Of a DNA stretch of 64,000 bases, positions 24,824 to 33,532 are shown piece by piece (position 1 is the first letter of the stretch; every line of letters begins with the position of its first letter). This stretch comes from Saprospiraceae bacterium. GTDB lineage: Bacteria > Bacteroidota > Bacteroidia > Chitinophagales > Saprospiraceae. Under the pieces are notes generated by a model. The model did no database searches and had not been told where the DNA came from. It saw only the letters and a list, made by a program, of their open reading frames with translations. The DNA is taken from positions 62,001-126,000 of the forward strand of contig JADJNF010000002.1 of the NCBI GenBank assembly GCA_016714445.1, given 5' to 3'. A program made the position numbers and the translations under genes.

Positions 24824-26134
24824 TCAGTATATAACTTTACCATATAAATCATATTCTTCAGCATCAGTAATCTCTACCATAGCAAAATCACCTATCCTTA
24901 CGAATTGCTCTGCAGCTGTTAGAAGCACTTCATTATCTACTTCGGGTGAATCAAATTCTGTACGTCCCACAAAATATTCTCCTTCCTTCCTGTCAAATAA
25001 TACCCTCAACGTTTGCCCTACCCTATTCAGATTATGATCCAGTGATATGGATTGCTGAATCTCCATGATCCTATTTGCTCTGTCTGCTTTTAAATCCTGA
25101 GGCACATCGTCTTCCAATAAATATCCTGATGTATCTTCTTCATGTGAATACTGAAAAACCCCCACTCTGTCAAACTTCATTTCTTCCACAAAATCACATA
25201 AATCATTAAATTCTTCCTCTGTTTCACCTGGAAACCCGACCAAAAAAGTAGTTCGTATCGCTATATCCGGAACTACAGATCTGGCATATAGGATCAGTTC
25301 CTGTTGTTCCAGCCGTGTGGTTTGTCTTTTCATCCGTTCCAATACTGTGTCTGAAGCATGTTGCAGGGGAATATCCAGATAATTACAAACCTTGGGTTGT
25401 TTTGCCATTGCATCAAAGATTTCTCTGGGAAACTTGCTGGGATAAGCGTAGTGTAGCCTGATCCATTCTATGCCTTCTACTTCGCATAGTGCGTCCAATA
25501 GCTCAGGCAAAGCCCTTTTTTTATACAAATCCAAACCATAGTAAGTAAGCTCCTGGGCTATCAAAACCAATTCCTTGACACCCATTGTTGCAAAATGTCT
25601 GGCTTCCTTCACCAATGATTCGATAGTTCGGGAGATATGTTTGCCTCTCATCAGTGGAATGGCGCAAAAAGAGCATGTCCTGTTGCATCCTTCAGATATC
25701 TTCATGTAAGCAAAATGATGAGGCGTGGTCAATGATCGTTCTCCAATCAATTCATGTTTATAGTCAGCATTGAGCCTGGCCAATAAACCGGGCAACTCGA
25801 GTGTACCAAAATAGGCATCCACTTCCGGTATTTCTTTTTCAAGATCGTCTTTATATCTTTGAGATAGGCACCCGGTCACATACAATTTGTCAATTCCTCC
25901 CTTAGATTTTATATCTGCATATTGTACTATAGTATTGATCGATTCTTCTTTGGCAAGATCTATAAATCCACAAGTATTGACAATGATTATATTTGCTTCT
26001 TCATTGCTGTCATGAACTACATCAAAATCATTGGCATGGAGTTGAGTGATGAGATTTTCTGAGTCTACCAGATTCTTGGAACAGCCTAATGTAATCACAT
26101 TTACTTTGTCTTGTCGAAGTGTTTTTGTCTTCAT
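24824..26134 (-). CDS. rimO: Ribosomal protein uS12 methylthiotransferase RimO
   Basis: A 436-residue radical-SAM methylthiotransferase at the family length. Seen: N-terminal UPF0004 domain opening VNVITLGCSKNLVDSE, then the radical-SAM cluster motif SEGCNRTCSFCAIPLMRG near 145-162 (CxxxCxxC), IPLQHASD near 276, and a C-terminal TRAM domain ending DLYGKV. RimO adds a methylthio group to the conserved aspartate of ribosomal protein uS12. All cysteines needed for both iron-sulfur clusters appear present. It is alone on its strand. Upstream 26135-26844 holds promoter and structure for the following plus-strand gene. Confidence 0.95.
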   Translation of the reverse strand: MKTKTLRQDKVNVITLGCSKNLVDSENLITQLHANDFDVVHDSNEEANIIIVNTCGFIDLAKEESINTIVQYADIKSKGGIDKLYVTGCLSQRYKDDLEKEIPEVDAYFGTLELPGLLARLNADYKHELIGERSLTTPHHFAYMKISEGCNRTCSFCAIPLMRGKHISRTIESLVKEARHFATMGVKELVLIAQELTYYGLDLYKKRALPELLDALCEVEGIEWIRLHYAYPSKFPREIFDAMAKQPKVCNYLDIPLQHASDTVLERMKRQTTRLEQQELILYARSVVPDIAIRTTFLVGFPGETEEEFNDLCDFVEEMKFDRVGVFQYSHEEDTSGYLLEDDVPQDLKADRANRIMEIQQSISLDHNLNRVGQTLRVLFDRKEGEYFVGRTEFDSPEVDNEVLLTAAEQFVRIGDFAMVEITDAEEYDLYGKVIY

Positions 26135-26517
26135 GTATTTGATTGAAAGGGCAAAAATAAGAGATAATACACTGCCATCCTAAATATAAAGCCCTCTGTG
26201 TAAAAATAATTAAAGTTATCTGTTGAGCTTAGTTCAATTCACCGACGAAATATAGCCCTCAATTAAAATGGTTTAGTTTATTGATATAGAAAGCCTTATG
26301 TAATAAATGAGACTCATTCTTTTCTGCAATTGATTTTAAACCAGAATTGACGCCAAGATTTTTTTAAATTGATAATAAAAAAAATTAGATTTTTTTTTCT
26401 TTGATATGAGTATATTATCTAATCTATTTTAAACTGTATATCATATTTTTAATAAATGTATAAAATAAATCTATATATTTATAAACTAAATATGTTGATT
26501 AAGCGTTATGTAAATGG

Positions 26518-26547
26518 TTGTATATATCATATTAGGTTGTATATTTG
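26518..26547 (+). promoter_or_regulatory. Strong Bacteroidota promoter
   Basis: TTG (26518-26520), a 19-base spacer, then TATATTTG (26540-26547) followed by C: the best match to the Bacteroidota sigma consensus in the window. Expected start near 26554, about 290 bases before the next ATG. Confidence 0.75.
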
Positions 26548-26553
26548 CACCAT

Positions 26554-26800
26554 CCAAAGACAGTATTACTTTTAAGTTTTTTTGTAATCTATATCGTTTT
26601 CTTTCTTTGGGCATTCATTGACAATAACAGCAGTCATACAAGCGGATTGTTGTAAACATAATAAGGTGTTCTCACCTAAAAGAAGTAGTTTTCTTATTTT
26701 GAGACCTTAGTCGAAAGAGCCCTAGTATCTAGTTACCTGGGCTCTTCGCATTTTAGGAAGTTCTGTTTTTTTTTTGATCATTAAACTACTTCCGATCAGA
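26554..26800 (+). ncRNA. Candidate structured leader or small RNA
   Basis: Downstream of the strong promoter and before the ATG at 26845 there are three nested structures: AGGTG-TTCT-CACCT near 26663-26676; a long stem with CGAAAGAGCCC (26712-26722) pairing GGGCTCTTCG (26739-26748) with one bulged A; and GAAGTAGTTT (26682-26691) pairing AAACTACTTC (26783-26792), closing over the second. A T-tract (26766-26775) lies inside. No protein frame explains it. It could be a leader attenuator for the next gene or a small RNA. It fills much of the 710-base gene-free stretch, and the AT-rich first part (26135-26517) holds nothing I recognise. Confidence 0.5.
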
Positions 26801-26844
26801 ATTGTCCAAGTTATTATTAATCCACCCATAAATCTTTATTCAAG

Positions 26845-27715
26845 ATGAAAAGTTTATTGTTAGTTTTAAGTTTCGTCATAGGTGCTTTCCCTGCATTTGC
26901 ACAGGAAGACATGAAGTCTGATTCTACCGGACTGCCTGGTGATCATTTTAGTCTGGAAGGAGCACTTGATTTATTTAAAAAGTCAGCATCTCCTGAAGCA
27001 TTTGAAAAATCACTAAATAACGAAGAAAATCACATCAACAACCTGGATTTGAATGGTGATGGTGAAATTGATTATGTAAAAGTAATTTCAAAACAGGAAG
27101 GTGATATTCATATCTTTATCCTCCAGGTACCTGTCTCAGAAACTGAAGATCAGGATATAGCTGTGATAGAACTCGAAAAAACTTATAATGAGCAGGCACG
27201 ACTGCAAATCATTGGTGATGAAGATATTTACGGAGAAATGGTAATACTAGAACCTTCCTATGAAGAAAAAGATGCCAAACCAGGTACAGATATTTCAGAT
27301 GTTGCTGTAAATGTATGGTACTGGCGCCCTGTAAAAATATATATTCCCTGGTTACAGATTATGGGTTTCTCCATGGAGATGGCAGCAATATCCTACCTGG
27401 TGGAAACCATGGAGACCTATGGGATGGGCTGTCTGGCATCCATTCAGGGTAGTACATCACCGTCCAACTGTCAGAATCGTAAGTACACATCGTGTAGTCC
27501 GCGCTCATGCTATGTACAAACCTTTAAGAGTGACTTCTACTACTGTTCGTACTAAACACGCCGGAGCGCACGCAAACTATAAAGTAACCCGGACCAAAAC
27601 AAAAGTAACAGGACCAAAAGGAAATTCTGTAACTAAAAAGACTACTTCCGTAAAGGGTCCAAAAGGCAATGTTAAAGCAAAAAAAACTACCGTAAAAAAG
27701 AGTAGAAAAGGGTAA
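26845..27715 (+). pseudogene. Secreted Bacteroidota-type protein, frame broken at an A-run
   Basis: Signal peptide (to about Ala-19), then a family seen widely in Bacteroidota: FSLEGALDLFKKSASPEAFEK, LNNEENHINNLDLNGDGEIDYV, VPVSETEDQDIAVIE, then a Trp/Pro/Arg-rich region (WVSPWRW, TWWKPWRPMGWAVWHPFR) and a basic Lys/Thr-rich tail. The Trp-rich part is in a different frame from the start. The switch occurs at GTAAAAATA (A5 at 27333-27337): removing one A restores PVKYIFPGYRLWV. The first frame alone ends at 27555 and the second frame ends at 27715. As written the gene is frameshifted, but a long-read homopolymer error is a strong alternative. The function of the family is not known to me. Confidence 0.75.
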
Positions 27716-27740
27716 ATTTAATTATTTACAATTCAACATA

Positions 27741-27776
27741 AAAAAGACATCCGGATCTTAATTCGGATGTCTTTTT
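27741..27776. terminator. Bidirectional terminator
   Basis: A 13-bp perfect stem (27741-27753 with 27764-27776, AAAAAGACATCCG/CGGATGTCTTTTT), with A-run and T-run flanks. It serves the plus-strand gene at 26845-27715 and metX on the minus strand. Confidence 0.9.
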
Positions 27777-27784
27777 TTATCATA

Positions 27785-28855
27785 TCAACCCATCACTCCC
27801 CTAATTACCTGAGTTACTTTCCTGCTTTCAGTCAAAAAGCCATCATGGCCTAGGTCAGAGTGTATGACATCCAATCTTGCGTTTGGTATATATCTATACA
27901 GCAATTGTTGTTCTTCCAGAGGGAATAAAATATCTGTTTTAATGCCTAGAATAGTCGTTTTTGCTCTGATGGAAGACAAAGCAGACTCAATACCTCCCCT
28001 ATTACGGCCAATATTATGACTATCCATGGCTTTTGATAAGGTCCAATATGAAAATGCATTAAATCTTCTCACCAACTTTTCGCCCTGATACCTCTGATAA
28101 GATTGAACTCTGAAGTTATCCAATTTTTCTTCATCATCTTGCTGTGTTTTATTATAACCTTGTGCCGATCGATAACTCAGTAAAGCTATAGATCGAGCAG
28201 CCAATAATCCTGCCTGACCTGCATCATCCCTTTGTTGCTTCCAGGTCTGATCTGCCTGAATAGCAAGTCGCTGACTTTCATTAAATCCTATACCCCAAGG
28301 TGAGTGTTTGGCATTAGTAGCAATGAGCAACTGATAATCAAAGACACCAGGAGCAATAACAGACCATTCCAATGCCTGTTGCCCTCCCAGTGATGCTCCC
28401 GCAAGTAATCTGATCCGTTCGATGTTTAAATGCATTCTTAACAATTCAAAACTATTGGCAATATCCCTGTTTGTAATAAGTGGAAAATCATGATAATATG
28501 GCAGTCCCGACACAGTATTCAAAGACAATGCACAGGTAGAACCATAAGGTGATCCTAAACAATTGGCACAAATGATAAAATGTTTTTCAGGATCTATAAC
28601 GCATCCGGGACCAACTACACCAGGCCACCACTCCATCGGATTGCTGCTCCCCGTGAGCGCATGCACCACCCACACTACATTATCTTTTGCATCATTTAAT
28701 GTGCCAAAAGTATGATACGCCAATGTAAATCCAGGTAAAGAAGCACCTGAATCCAGCTGAAACGAATGCGGATAGATAAAGTACTTCCTGTCATCCTGAA
28801 TTAGTTCAGACGCTCCGACAGAAGTTTCTGATTTTTGTGATCCCTTTGCGTGCAC
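27785..28855 (-). CDS. metX: Homoserine O-acetyltransferase
   Basis: A 356-residue alpha/beta-hydrolase of the MetX family. Seen: HALTGSSNPMEWWPG and PEKHFIICANCLGSPYGST near 65-115 (acetyl-CoA and homoserine pocket), the nucleophile elbow GASLGGQQALEW near 155, the DILFPLEEQ region carrying the catalytic Asp, and the terminal LGHDGFL carrying the catalytic His. It acetylates L-homoserine with acetyl-CoA, giving O-acetylhomoserine for MetY (28993-30360), which lies immediately upstream on the same strand with a 137-base gap. The two would share the SAM-riboswitch promoter if transcription reads through. It is slightly long at the N-terminus, so a later start is possible. Confidence 0.9.
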   Translation of the reverse strand: MHAKGSQKSETSVGASELIQDDRKYFIYPHSFQLDSGASLPGFTLAYHTFGTLNDAKDNVVWVVHALTGSSNPMEWWPGVVGPGCVIDPEKHFIICANCLGSPYGSTCALSLNTVSGLPYYHDFPLITNRDIANSFELLRMHLNIERIRLLAGASLGGQQALEWSVIAPGVFDYQLLIATNAKHSPWGIGFNESQRLAIQADQTWKQQRDDAGQAGLLAARSIALLSYRSAQGYNKTQQDDEEKLDNFRVQSYQRYQGEKLVRRFNAFSYWTLSKAMDSHNIGRNRGGIESALSSIRAKTTILGIKTDILFPLEEQQLLYRYIPNARLDVIHSDLGHDGFLTESRKVTQVIRGVMG

Positions 28856-28992
28856 AGATATATATTTTTATAAAAATCCTCTAATAAACGAATTTTGAAT
28901 GACGAATGAATATTTTTTAGAATCAAAATGTCCTAAGATATCTAGTTCAATAATTTACCCGCCAGTATATTCAAATGTGTTTTATTTTTTAT

Positions 28993-30360
28993 TTAGTTAA
29001 GTGTGGCGTCAACAGGCTTTTTAGCTGATTTTTCCTCTTCCTGCTGTTTTTTTACCGCAGCAAAGGCATCTATCAGATCATTTTTTATATCATCAATATG
29101 TTCAATGCCAACAGACAGTCTCAGTAGATTTGGTTGAACGCCGGCTGCTGTCTGCTCCTTTTCGCTAAGTTGCTGATGGGTAGTTGCGGATGGCTGGATG
29201 ATGAGGGTTTTTGCATCACCTACATTAGCCAAATGACTGATTAGTGTAAGATTATTGATAAACGTTTCAGCATCTGATTTTGTACCCTTAATATTAAAAC
29301 TTAGTACCCCACCATATCCGTTTTTTAAATATTTCTTGGCAAGTTTATGATATGGACTACTTTCCAATCCGGGATAGTTGACATTTTCGACTTGTGGATG
29401 TATAGATAGCCAATGAGATAATTCAAAAGCATTGTCCACTGTTCGCTGCACACGCAATGATAACGTCTCCAATCCCTGGATAAGTTGGAATGCATTAAAA
29501 GGACTCAATGAAGGCCCAAAATCTCTTAATCCTTCCACTCGGGCTCGAATGGCAAATGCTATATTGGGCAAACCTAAAGGATTTCCTACGCCAAATATAT
29601 CAGAAAAAACCAGGCCATGATATCCTTCAGATGGTTCTGAAAATTGAGGAAATTTAATATTGCCCCAGTTATAATTTCCACCGTCAACTATGATGCCGCC
29701 AATACTTGTACCATGCCCACCGATCCATTTGGTGGCAGATGCCACAACGATATGTGCCCCATGTTCCAAAGGTCTGAAAAGATATCCGGCAGCACCAAAA
29801 GTATTATCCACTATAAGAGGAATATCATACTTGTTGGCCAGATCAGCAATGGATTCAAAATCAGGAACATTAAATTTTGGATTCCCAATAGTCTCGAGAT
29901 AAATTGCCTTCGTATTTTCATCGATCAGCGCTTCAAACTTTGATGCTTCATCACCCTCAGCAAATCTGACGTCTATGCCCAGACGTTTGAAAGCCACTTT
30001 AAACTGATTGTAGGTGCCACCATACAGATAAGAAGTACTAACAAAATTGTCTCCGGCTTGTAAAATATTGTTCAGTGCCAGAAATTGAGCAGCTTGCCCG
30101 GATGATGTAGCAACTGCAGCTACTCCTCCTTCAAGGGCAGCTATCCTTTGCTCGAAGACGTCTGTGGTAGGATTCATAATACGGGTATAAATATTACCAA
30201 ATTCTTTGAGTGCAAAAAGATTTGCCCCATGCGCCGCATTTTTGAAAACATAGGAAGAAGTCTGATAAATGGGCACTGCCCTTGATCCGGTGGTTGGATC
30301 AGCACTCTGTCCTGCATGCAGTTGCAAAGTTTCGAATTTATAATTTTTGTTGTTTGACAT
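28993..30360 (-). CDS. metY: O-acetylhomoserine aminocarboxypropyltransferase (sulfhydrylase)
   Basis: A 455-residue PLP enzyme of the Cys/Met metabolism family. The ATG at 30360 (MSNNKNYKFETLQLHAGQ) is chosen over a frame extension to 30420, because FETLQLHAGQ is the normal family start. Seen: RAVPIYQTSSYVF, GGVAAVATSSGQAAQ, PLIVDNTFG and the PLP-binding lysine in SATKWIGGHGT near 210. It makes homocysteine from O-acetylhomoserine and sulfide. Homologues also assimilate sulfide into cysteine. A Lys/Glu-rich tail (EEEKSAKKPVD) is unusual and probably disordered. It is preceded by a 38-codon poly-Cys leader ORF and a SAM riboswitch, so regulation is by sulfur supply. Confidence 0.95.
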   Translation of the reverse strand: MSNNKNYKFETLQLHAGQSADPTTGSRAVPIYQTSSYVFKNAAHGANLFALKEFGNIYTRIMNPTTDVFEQRIAALEGGVAAVATSSGQAAQFLALNNILQAGDNFVSTSYLYGGTYNQFKVAFKRLGIDVRFAEGDEASKFEALIDENTKAIYLETIGNPKFNVPDFESIADLANKYDIPLIVDNTFGAAGYLFRPLEHGAHIVVASATKWIGGHGTSIGGIIVDGGNYNWGNIKFPQFSEPSEGYHGLVFSDIFGVGNPLGLPNIAFAIRARVEGLRDFGPSLSPFNAFQLIQGLETLSLRVQRTVDNAFELSHWLSIHPQVENVNYPGLESSPYHKLAKKYLKNGYGGVLSFNIKGTKSDAETFINNLTLISHLANVGDAKTLIIQPSATTHQQLSEKEQTAAGVQPNLLRLSVGIEHIDDIKNDLIDAFAAVKKQQEEEKSAKKPVDATLN

Positions 30361-30502
30361 AATAAAAGATTTATGAATTTGAAAATTTTGATTTACAAAA
30401 AAGATGGGTGGACATTGCAAATACTCTGATAAAGAGTTTCACAACATACCTGAAAGATTACCGACTTAAATTTGGAAAAATACTATTCAGCTATGCCACA
30501 GA

Positions 30503-30616
30503 TTATTTGCAACAACAGCAACAACAACTTGTGGATAATGAAGGAGAGTTAAAATAGCTACTAACCGTCTTTGAAGGGAGACCGGCAAATTTAATTTTAT
30601 AAGAAAATAAATTCAT
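30503..30616 (-). CDS. Leader peptide (37 residues) ending in six consecutive cysteines
   Basis: An ORF (ATG 30614-30616, TAA 30503-30505) between the SAM riboswitch and metY. It begins MNLFSYKIKFAGLPSKTVSS and its last residues are STS, six Cys codons (TGT TGT TGC TGT TGT TGC), Lys and stop. The Cys run sits at codons 31-36, next to the stop, as in known amino-acid-sensing leader peptides. Translation would pause there when cysteinyl-tRNA is scarce. It starts only about 15 bases after the riboswitch and ends about 140 bases before the metY ATG. No homologue is known to me in this exact form. The ORF could be chance, but a hexa-Cys tract in that position argues against it. Confidence 0.7.
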   Translation of the reverse strand: MNLFSYKIKFAGLPSKTVSSYFNSPSLSTSCCCCCCK

Positions 30617-30629
30617 GATAAAAAGTTCA

Positions 30630-30729
30630 ACATTTATATGCCCCAATATCGGGAAGGAATTGGCACCTTGCTTTTGTAGGTTGCCTGAGGGTCACTGAGC
30701 CTTGTCTCTCACCTCATCGATATAAATAA
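30630..30729 (-). promoter_or_regulatory. SAM-I type riboswitch upstream of metY
   Basis: Minus-strand read: P1 strand ATTTATA, then GATGAGGTGAGAGACAAGG, CTCAGTGACCCTCAGGCAAC, then AAGGTGCCAATTCC and the closing P1 strand TATAAAT. The AGGCAACC and GGTGCCAATTCC blocks are the hallmark of the SAM-I family (P3/J3-4 region), and the order and spacing agree with it. SAM binding normally lowers expression of methionine-pathway genes. The aptamer ends about 14 bases before the poly-Cys leader ORF and about 270 bases before metY, so its expression platform may act on the leader ORF or on an attenuator between them. Confidence 0.85.
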
Positions 30730-30770
30730 TTCAGAACAAAACGTGATGTGTTCACTAACTATTTCGAATG

Positions 30771-30802
30771 CAAAGATACGGTTAGAATTTTAGTTTTGTC
30801 AA
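30771..30802 (-). promoter_or_regulatory. Promoter of the metY-metX leader
   Basis: On the minus strand a TTG (30800-30802), a 21-base spacer and TATCTTTG (30771-30778) followed by C fit the Bacteroidota consensus. It places the start near 30764, upstream of the SAM riboswitch and about 400 bases before metY. Confidence 0.6.
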
Positions 30803-31073
30803 GGTTTTTTCAGAAGAAATTATAAAATATTTATACATTATATAAATAATTATATATAATGCATTATTTATGTTATCCTTAAAGTACATTTACATAAATT
30901 ATTTTTTTTACCTTATACACCTAAATGAGTCAAATTCTTTAAATAAAGTATTTGGACCTTTGGGAGTATGGACATGGAATTTGTTAATCGTATTTGTGCA
31001 ATATGTGTCCTCCCAAACTGCACCTTCTGAACTTTATTGCTATTTTTGCAGTTCATTGTAAAAAATAAAAATA

Positions 31074-32105
31074 ATGTCGGGTTTCAATGGAGCAGAATTG
31101 CTTGAAGAGGTAAAAGATTGGCACAATATGATTAAAAAGTATCAGGTGCCGGATACAAAAAAAGCTATTATACAGGTGATCAACAGTTATGGAATATTTA
31201 TTGCTTTGTGGATTGTTCAGTTTTATTTGTATAATCATTCCATATTTTGGGTCATAGGTTTAGCTATTCTGAATGGATTTTTACTTGGCAGGATATTCAT
31301 CATACAACATGACTGCGGACACAAGTCTTTTTTCAGAAGCCGCTCTGCCAATGATGTAATAGGTATGATAAGTAGTTTTTTTACTTTTATTCCTTATAAA
31401 TATTGGGCTGCCAACCACAATTTTCATCATGCGCACAATGGACAGATAGAACATTCAGGTGTTGGAGATATTGAGTGCCTTACTGTCGAACAATACAGTC
31501 AATTGTCTTTAGTGGACAAAGTAAAATATAGGATTTACAGACACCCATTGTATCTTTTTACGATAGGCGGATTTTTTTATGTTGCCATCTATAATAGATT
31601 TGCCTTCCTGAAAGAAGGAGTTTTTGCCAAAGTAAAAAATACCGTCAAGTGGGCCAATGTTTTTTATGCTATCATCTACCTTGGACTTGGATATCTTATA
31701 GGATTTGAAGATTTTTTTGTGGTACAGCTCGTCAATCTTTTCTTTTTTGGCACTTATGCACTATGGTTTTTTTACATTCAGCACCAGTATGAGACCGTTT
31801 ATAAATCGTCCAAAGATAACTGGAACTATGTGGTCTCAGCACTCAAAGGAAGTACATACTATGATTTGCCTTTCTTTTTGCATTGGTTGACAGGAAATAT
31901 AGGTTATCATCACATACATCACCTTAGTCCGGCTATTCCGAATTATAATCTAAAGGCGTGTAATGAAGCTTTTCCCGTTTTTGAAAAGTACACCAATAAA
32001 GTAACCTTTTGGCATGGATTCAGCAGCGTATTTGCCAATCTATATGACGCTGAAGCAGGTAAGATGATTTCATTTGGGGAATATAGAAGGAGAAAGAAGG
32101 GGTAA
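31074..32105 (+). CDS. Fatty acid desaturase
   Basis: A 343-residue integral-membrane di-iron fatty acid desaturase. The three histidine boxes are visible: HDCGH near 82, HNFHH near 118 and HHIHH near 283. Hydrophobic segments near 42-90 and 155-220 fit the usual four-helix topology. These enzymes insert cis double bonds into acyl chains at the inner membrane, and such plus-strand membrane desaturases are typical of Bacteroidota adaptation to cold. The position of the double bond cannot be told from sequence. An ATG at 31074 is preceded by an A-rich stretch. It is convergent with the helicase gene at 32227 and is not operonic with neighbours. Confidence 0.9.
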   Translation: MSGFNGAELLEEVKDWHNMIKKYQVPDTKKAIIQVINSYGIFIALWIVQFYLYNHSIFWVIGLAILNGFLLGRIFIIQHDCGHKSFFRSRSANDVIGMISSFFTFIPYKYWAANHNFHHAHNGQIEHSGVGDIECLTVEQYSQLSLVDKVKYRIYRHPLYLFTIGGFFYVAIYNRFAFLKEGVFAKVKNTVKWANVFYAIIYLGLGYLIGFEDFFVVQLVNLFFFGTYALWFFYIQHQYETVYKSSKDNWNYVVSALKGSTYYDLPFFLHWLTGNIGYHHIHHLSPAIPNYNLKACNEAFPVFEKYTNKVTFWHGFSSVFANLYDAEAGKMISFGEYRRRKKG

Positions 32106-32148
32106 GATTTAGCGGGTGTATCCCAAAATTGCACTTTCATAAAAATTA

Positions 32149-32184
32149 CTTTTGTTTTACCTCGGCCCTAAAGGGAGGCAAAAG
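32149..32184. terminator. Terminator between convergent desaturase and helicase genes
   Basis: CTTTTG (32149-32154) pairs with CAAAAG (32179-32184), with CCTC and CCCT-AA-AGGG pairs inside. An outer stem GGTGTATC (32115-32122) pairs with GATACACC (32215-32222). Probably serves both converging genes. Confidence 0.55.
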
Positions 32185-32226
32185 AAATTTTCAAACTATT
32201 GAATCAAAAAATGAGATACACCAGAT

Positions 32227-33522
32227 TTAACTCAAATATTTCACCTGCTCATAATATTCAGTAATCCTCTCATCCACGATGATGTCGCGGTTTCTCAGGG
32301 GTTGTTTGAGTATGACGCCTTCCAATGTTCTGCATCTGCTCAAGGCTACGTAAGTCTGTCCGCTTTCAAAAGCACCGCCACCCATATCTATGATGACTCT
32401 GTCAAAGGTTTTTCCCTGACTTTTATGAATAGTAATCGCCCAAGCAAGTTTTAACGGATATTGTTTAAAGGTCCCTACCACTTTTGTGGTGATTTGTTGT
32501 GGTTTTTCAGGATCATTTTCGTATTTCAGGATTTCCCATTCCTGACGATCTACTTCTATGGTTTTGTCAGGGCCGTTTTCATCAGGTATGCGTACCATAA
32601 TACGGTCGTAATTTGCTTCAGTGACGATGCCTATGGTGCCATTGACAAATTGTTTTTGCAGGTCGTTTTTTACAAACATGACCTGTGCTCCTTCTTTTAG
32701 TATGAGGTTGAAATCAGTTGGATAGAGTTGCGGATTAAATTCGCCTGCAACAGTTGCCTGATAAGCCACTTCAGGAAGATGAATGGATTTCAATTCGTTT
32801 TCGTTGATTCGATTGGCGATGTCATTTCTGCTACATAAAGTGATAAAAAAATCATCTTCTTCAGGTGCAGGGAGATGTCGCTCATTCAGATACATAAAAT
32901 CATCATAGTCAAGGCTATTCAGACGAATATTGTCCAGAAGATTGATAAAATTGCGTTCTTCCTGACGATAGACATGTAGCAACTCTATCATTTTGAGCTC
33001 TATATGGAGGATGACTTGAGCCGAAAAGAAATATGGTGTAGGATACGTTGTCCTGAAATACTCCTTTTCAAATGGGGTAGATACCACGGGTGGCAACTGA
33101 AATAAATCGCCAAAAAATATCATCTGTACACCGCCATAAGGTGCATTTACATTCCTGTTAATCCGCAAAAAGTAGTCAATATTATCAATGATATCAGCAC
33201 GTACCATCGATATTTCGTCAATAATGATCATGTCGATGTTGACATAAATACGGAAATTTTTGCGTTTTTCGATTTCAGATTTATTGAGCAATCGTGGCGG
33301 AAAACCAAAGAAGGAGTGTATCGTCTGCCCACGCACATTAAGAGCTGCTATACCTGTGGGTGCAAGTACGACCACTCTTTTTTTGGTGGTGTTTCTGAAT
33401 ACTTGCAGCAAGGTGGATTTGCCCGTTCCGGCTCGACCTGTGATAAATAAATGGTCTTTGGAGTACTCCAGTTGATCCAGAACACCCGAAAACTCCTGGC
33501 TAAGCGATATGGGAATTTTCAT
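32227..33522 (-). CDS. PIF1-like helicase
   Basis: A 431-residue SF1B helicase of the PIF1/RRM3-type family. Seen: Walker A GRAGTGKST near 29-36, LAPTGIAALNVRGQTIHSFF (motif Ia), IIIDEISMV (Walker B), FFGDLFQLPPV (motif III), and the C-terminal motif ITIHKSQGKTFDRVIIDMG with TYVALSRC near 395-410. It unwinds DNA 5' to 3' and in bacteria is linked to replication and stable structures. It is a compact version with no extra N- or C-terminal domain. It is followed on the same strand, with the two stop/start ends only 10 bases apart, by the barrel protein gene 33533-34231 upstream of it; that gene is unrelated in function. Confidence 0.9.
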   Translation of the reverse strand: MKIPISLSQEFSGVLDQLEYSKDHLFITGRAGTGKSTLLQVFRNTTKKRVVVLAPTGIAALNVRGQTIHSFFGFPPRLLNKSEIEKRKNFRIYVNIDMIIIDEISMVRADIIDNIDYFLRINRNVNAPYGGVQMIFFGDLFQLPPVVSTPFEKEYFRTTYPTPYFFSAQVILHIELKMIELLHVYRQEERNFINLLDNIRLNSLDYDDFMYLNERHLPAPEEDDFFITLCSRNDIANRINENELKSIHLPEVAYQATVAGEFNPQLYPTDFNLILKEGAQVMFVKNDLQKQFVNGTIGIVTEANYDRIMVRIPDENGPDKTIEVDRQEWEILKYENDPEKPQQITTKVVGTFKQYPLKLAWAITIHKSQGKTFDRVIIDMGGGAFESGQTYVALSRCRTLEGVILKQPLRNRDIIVDERITEYYEQVKYLS

Positions 33523-33532
33523 TTCTAAATGA

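Noticed and set aside
26135..26517. A possible gene or tRNA in the AT-rich spacer before the strong promoter
   Set aside because: No open frame of reasonable length and no cloverleaf-like sequence.
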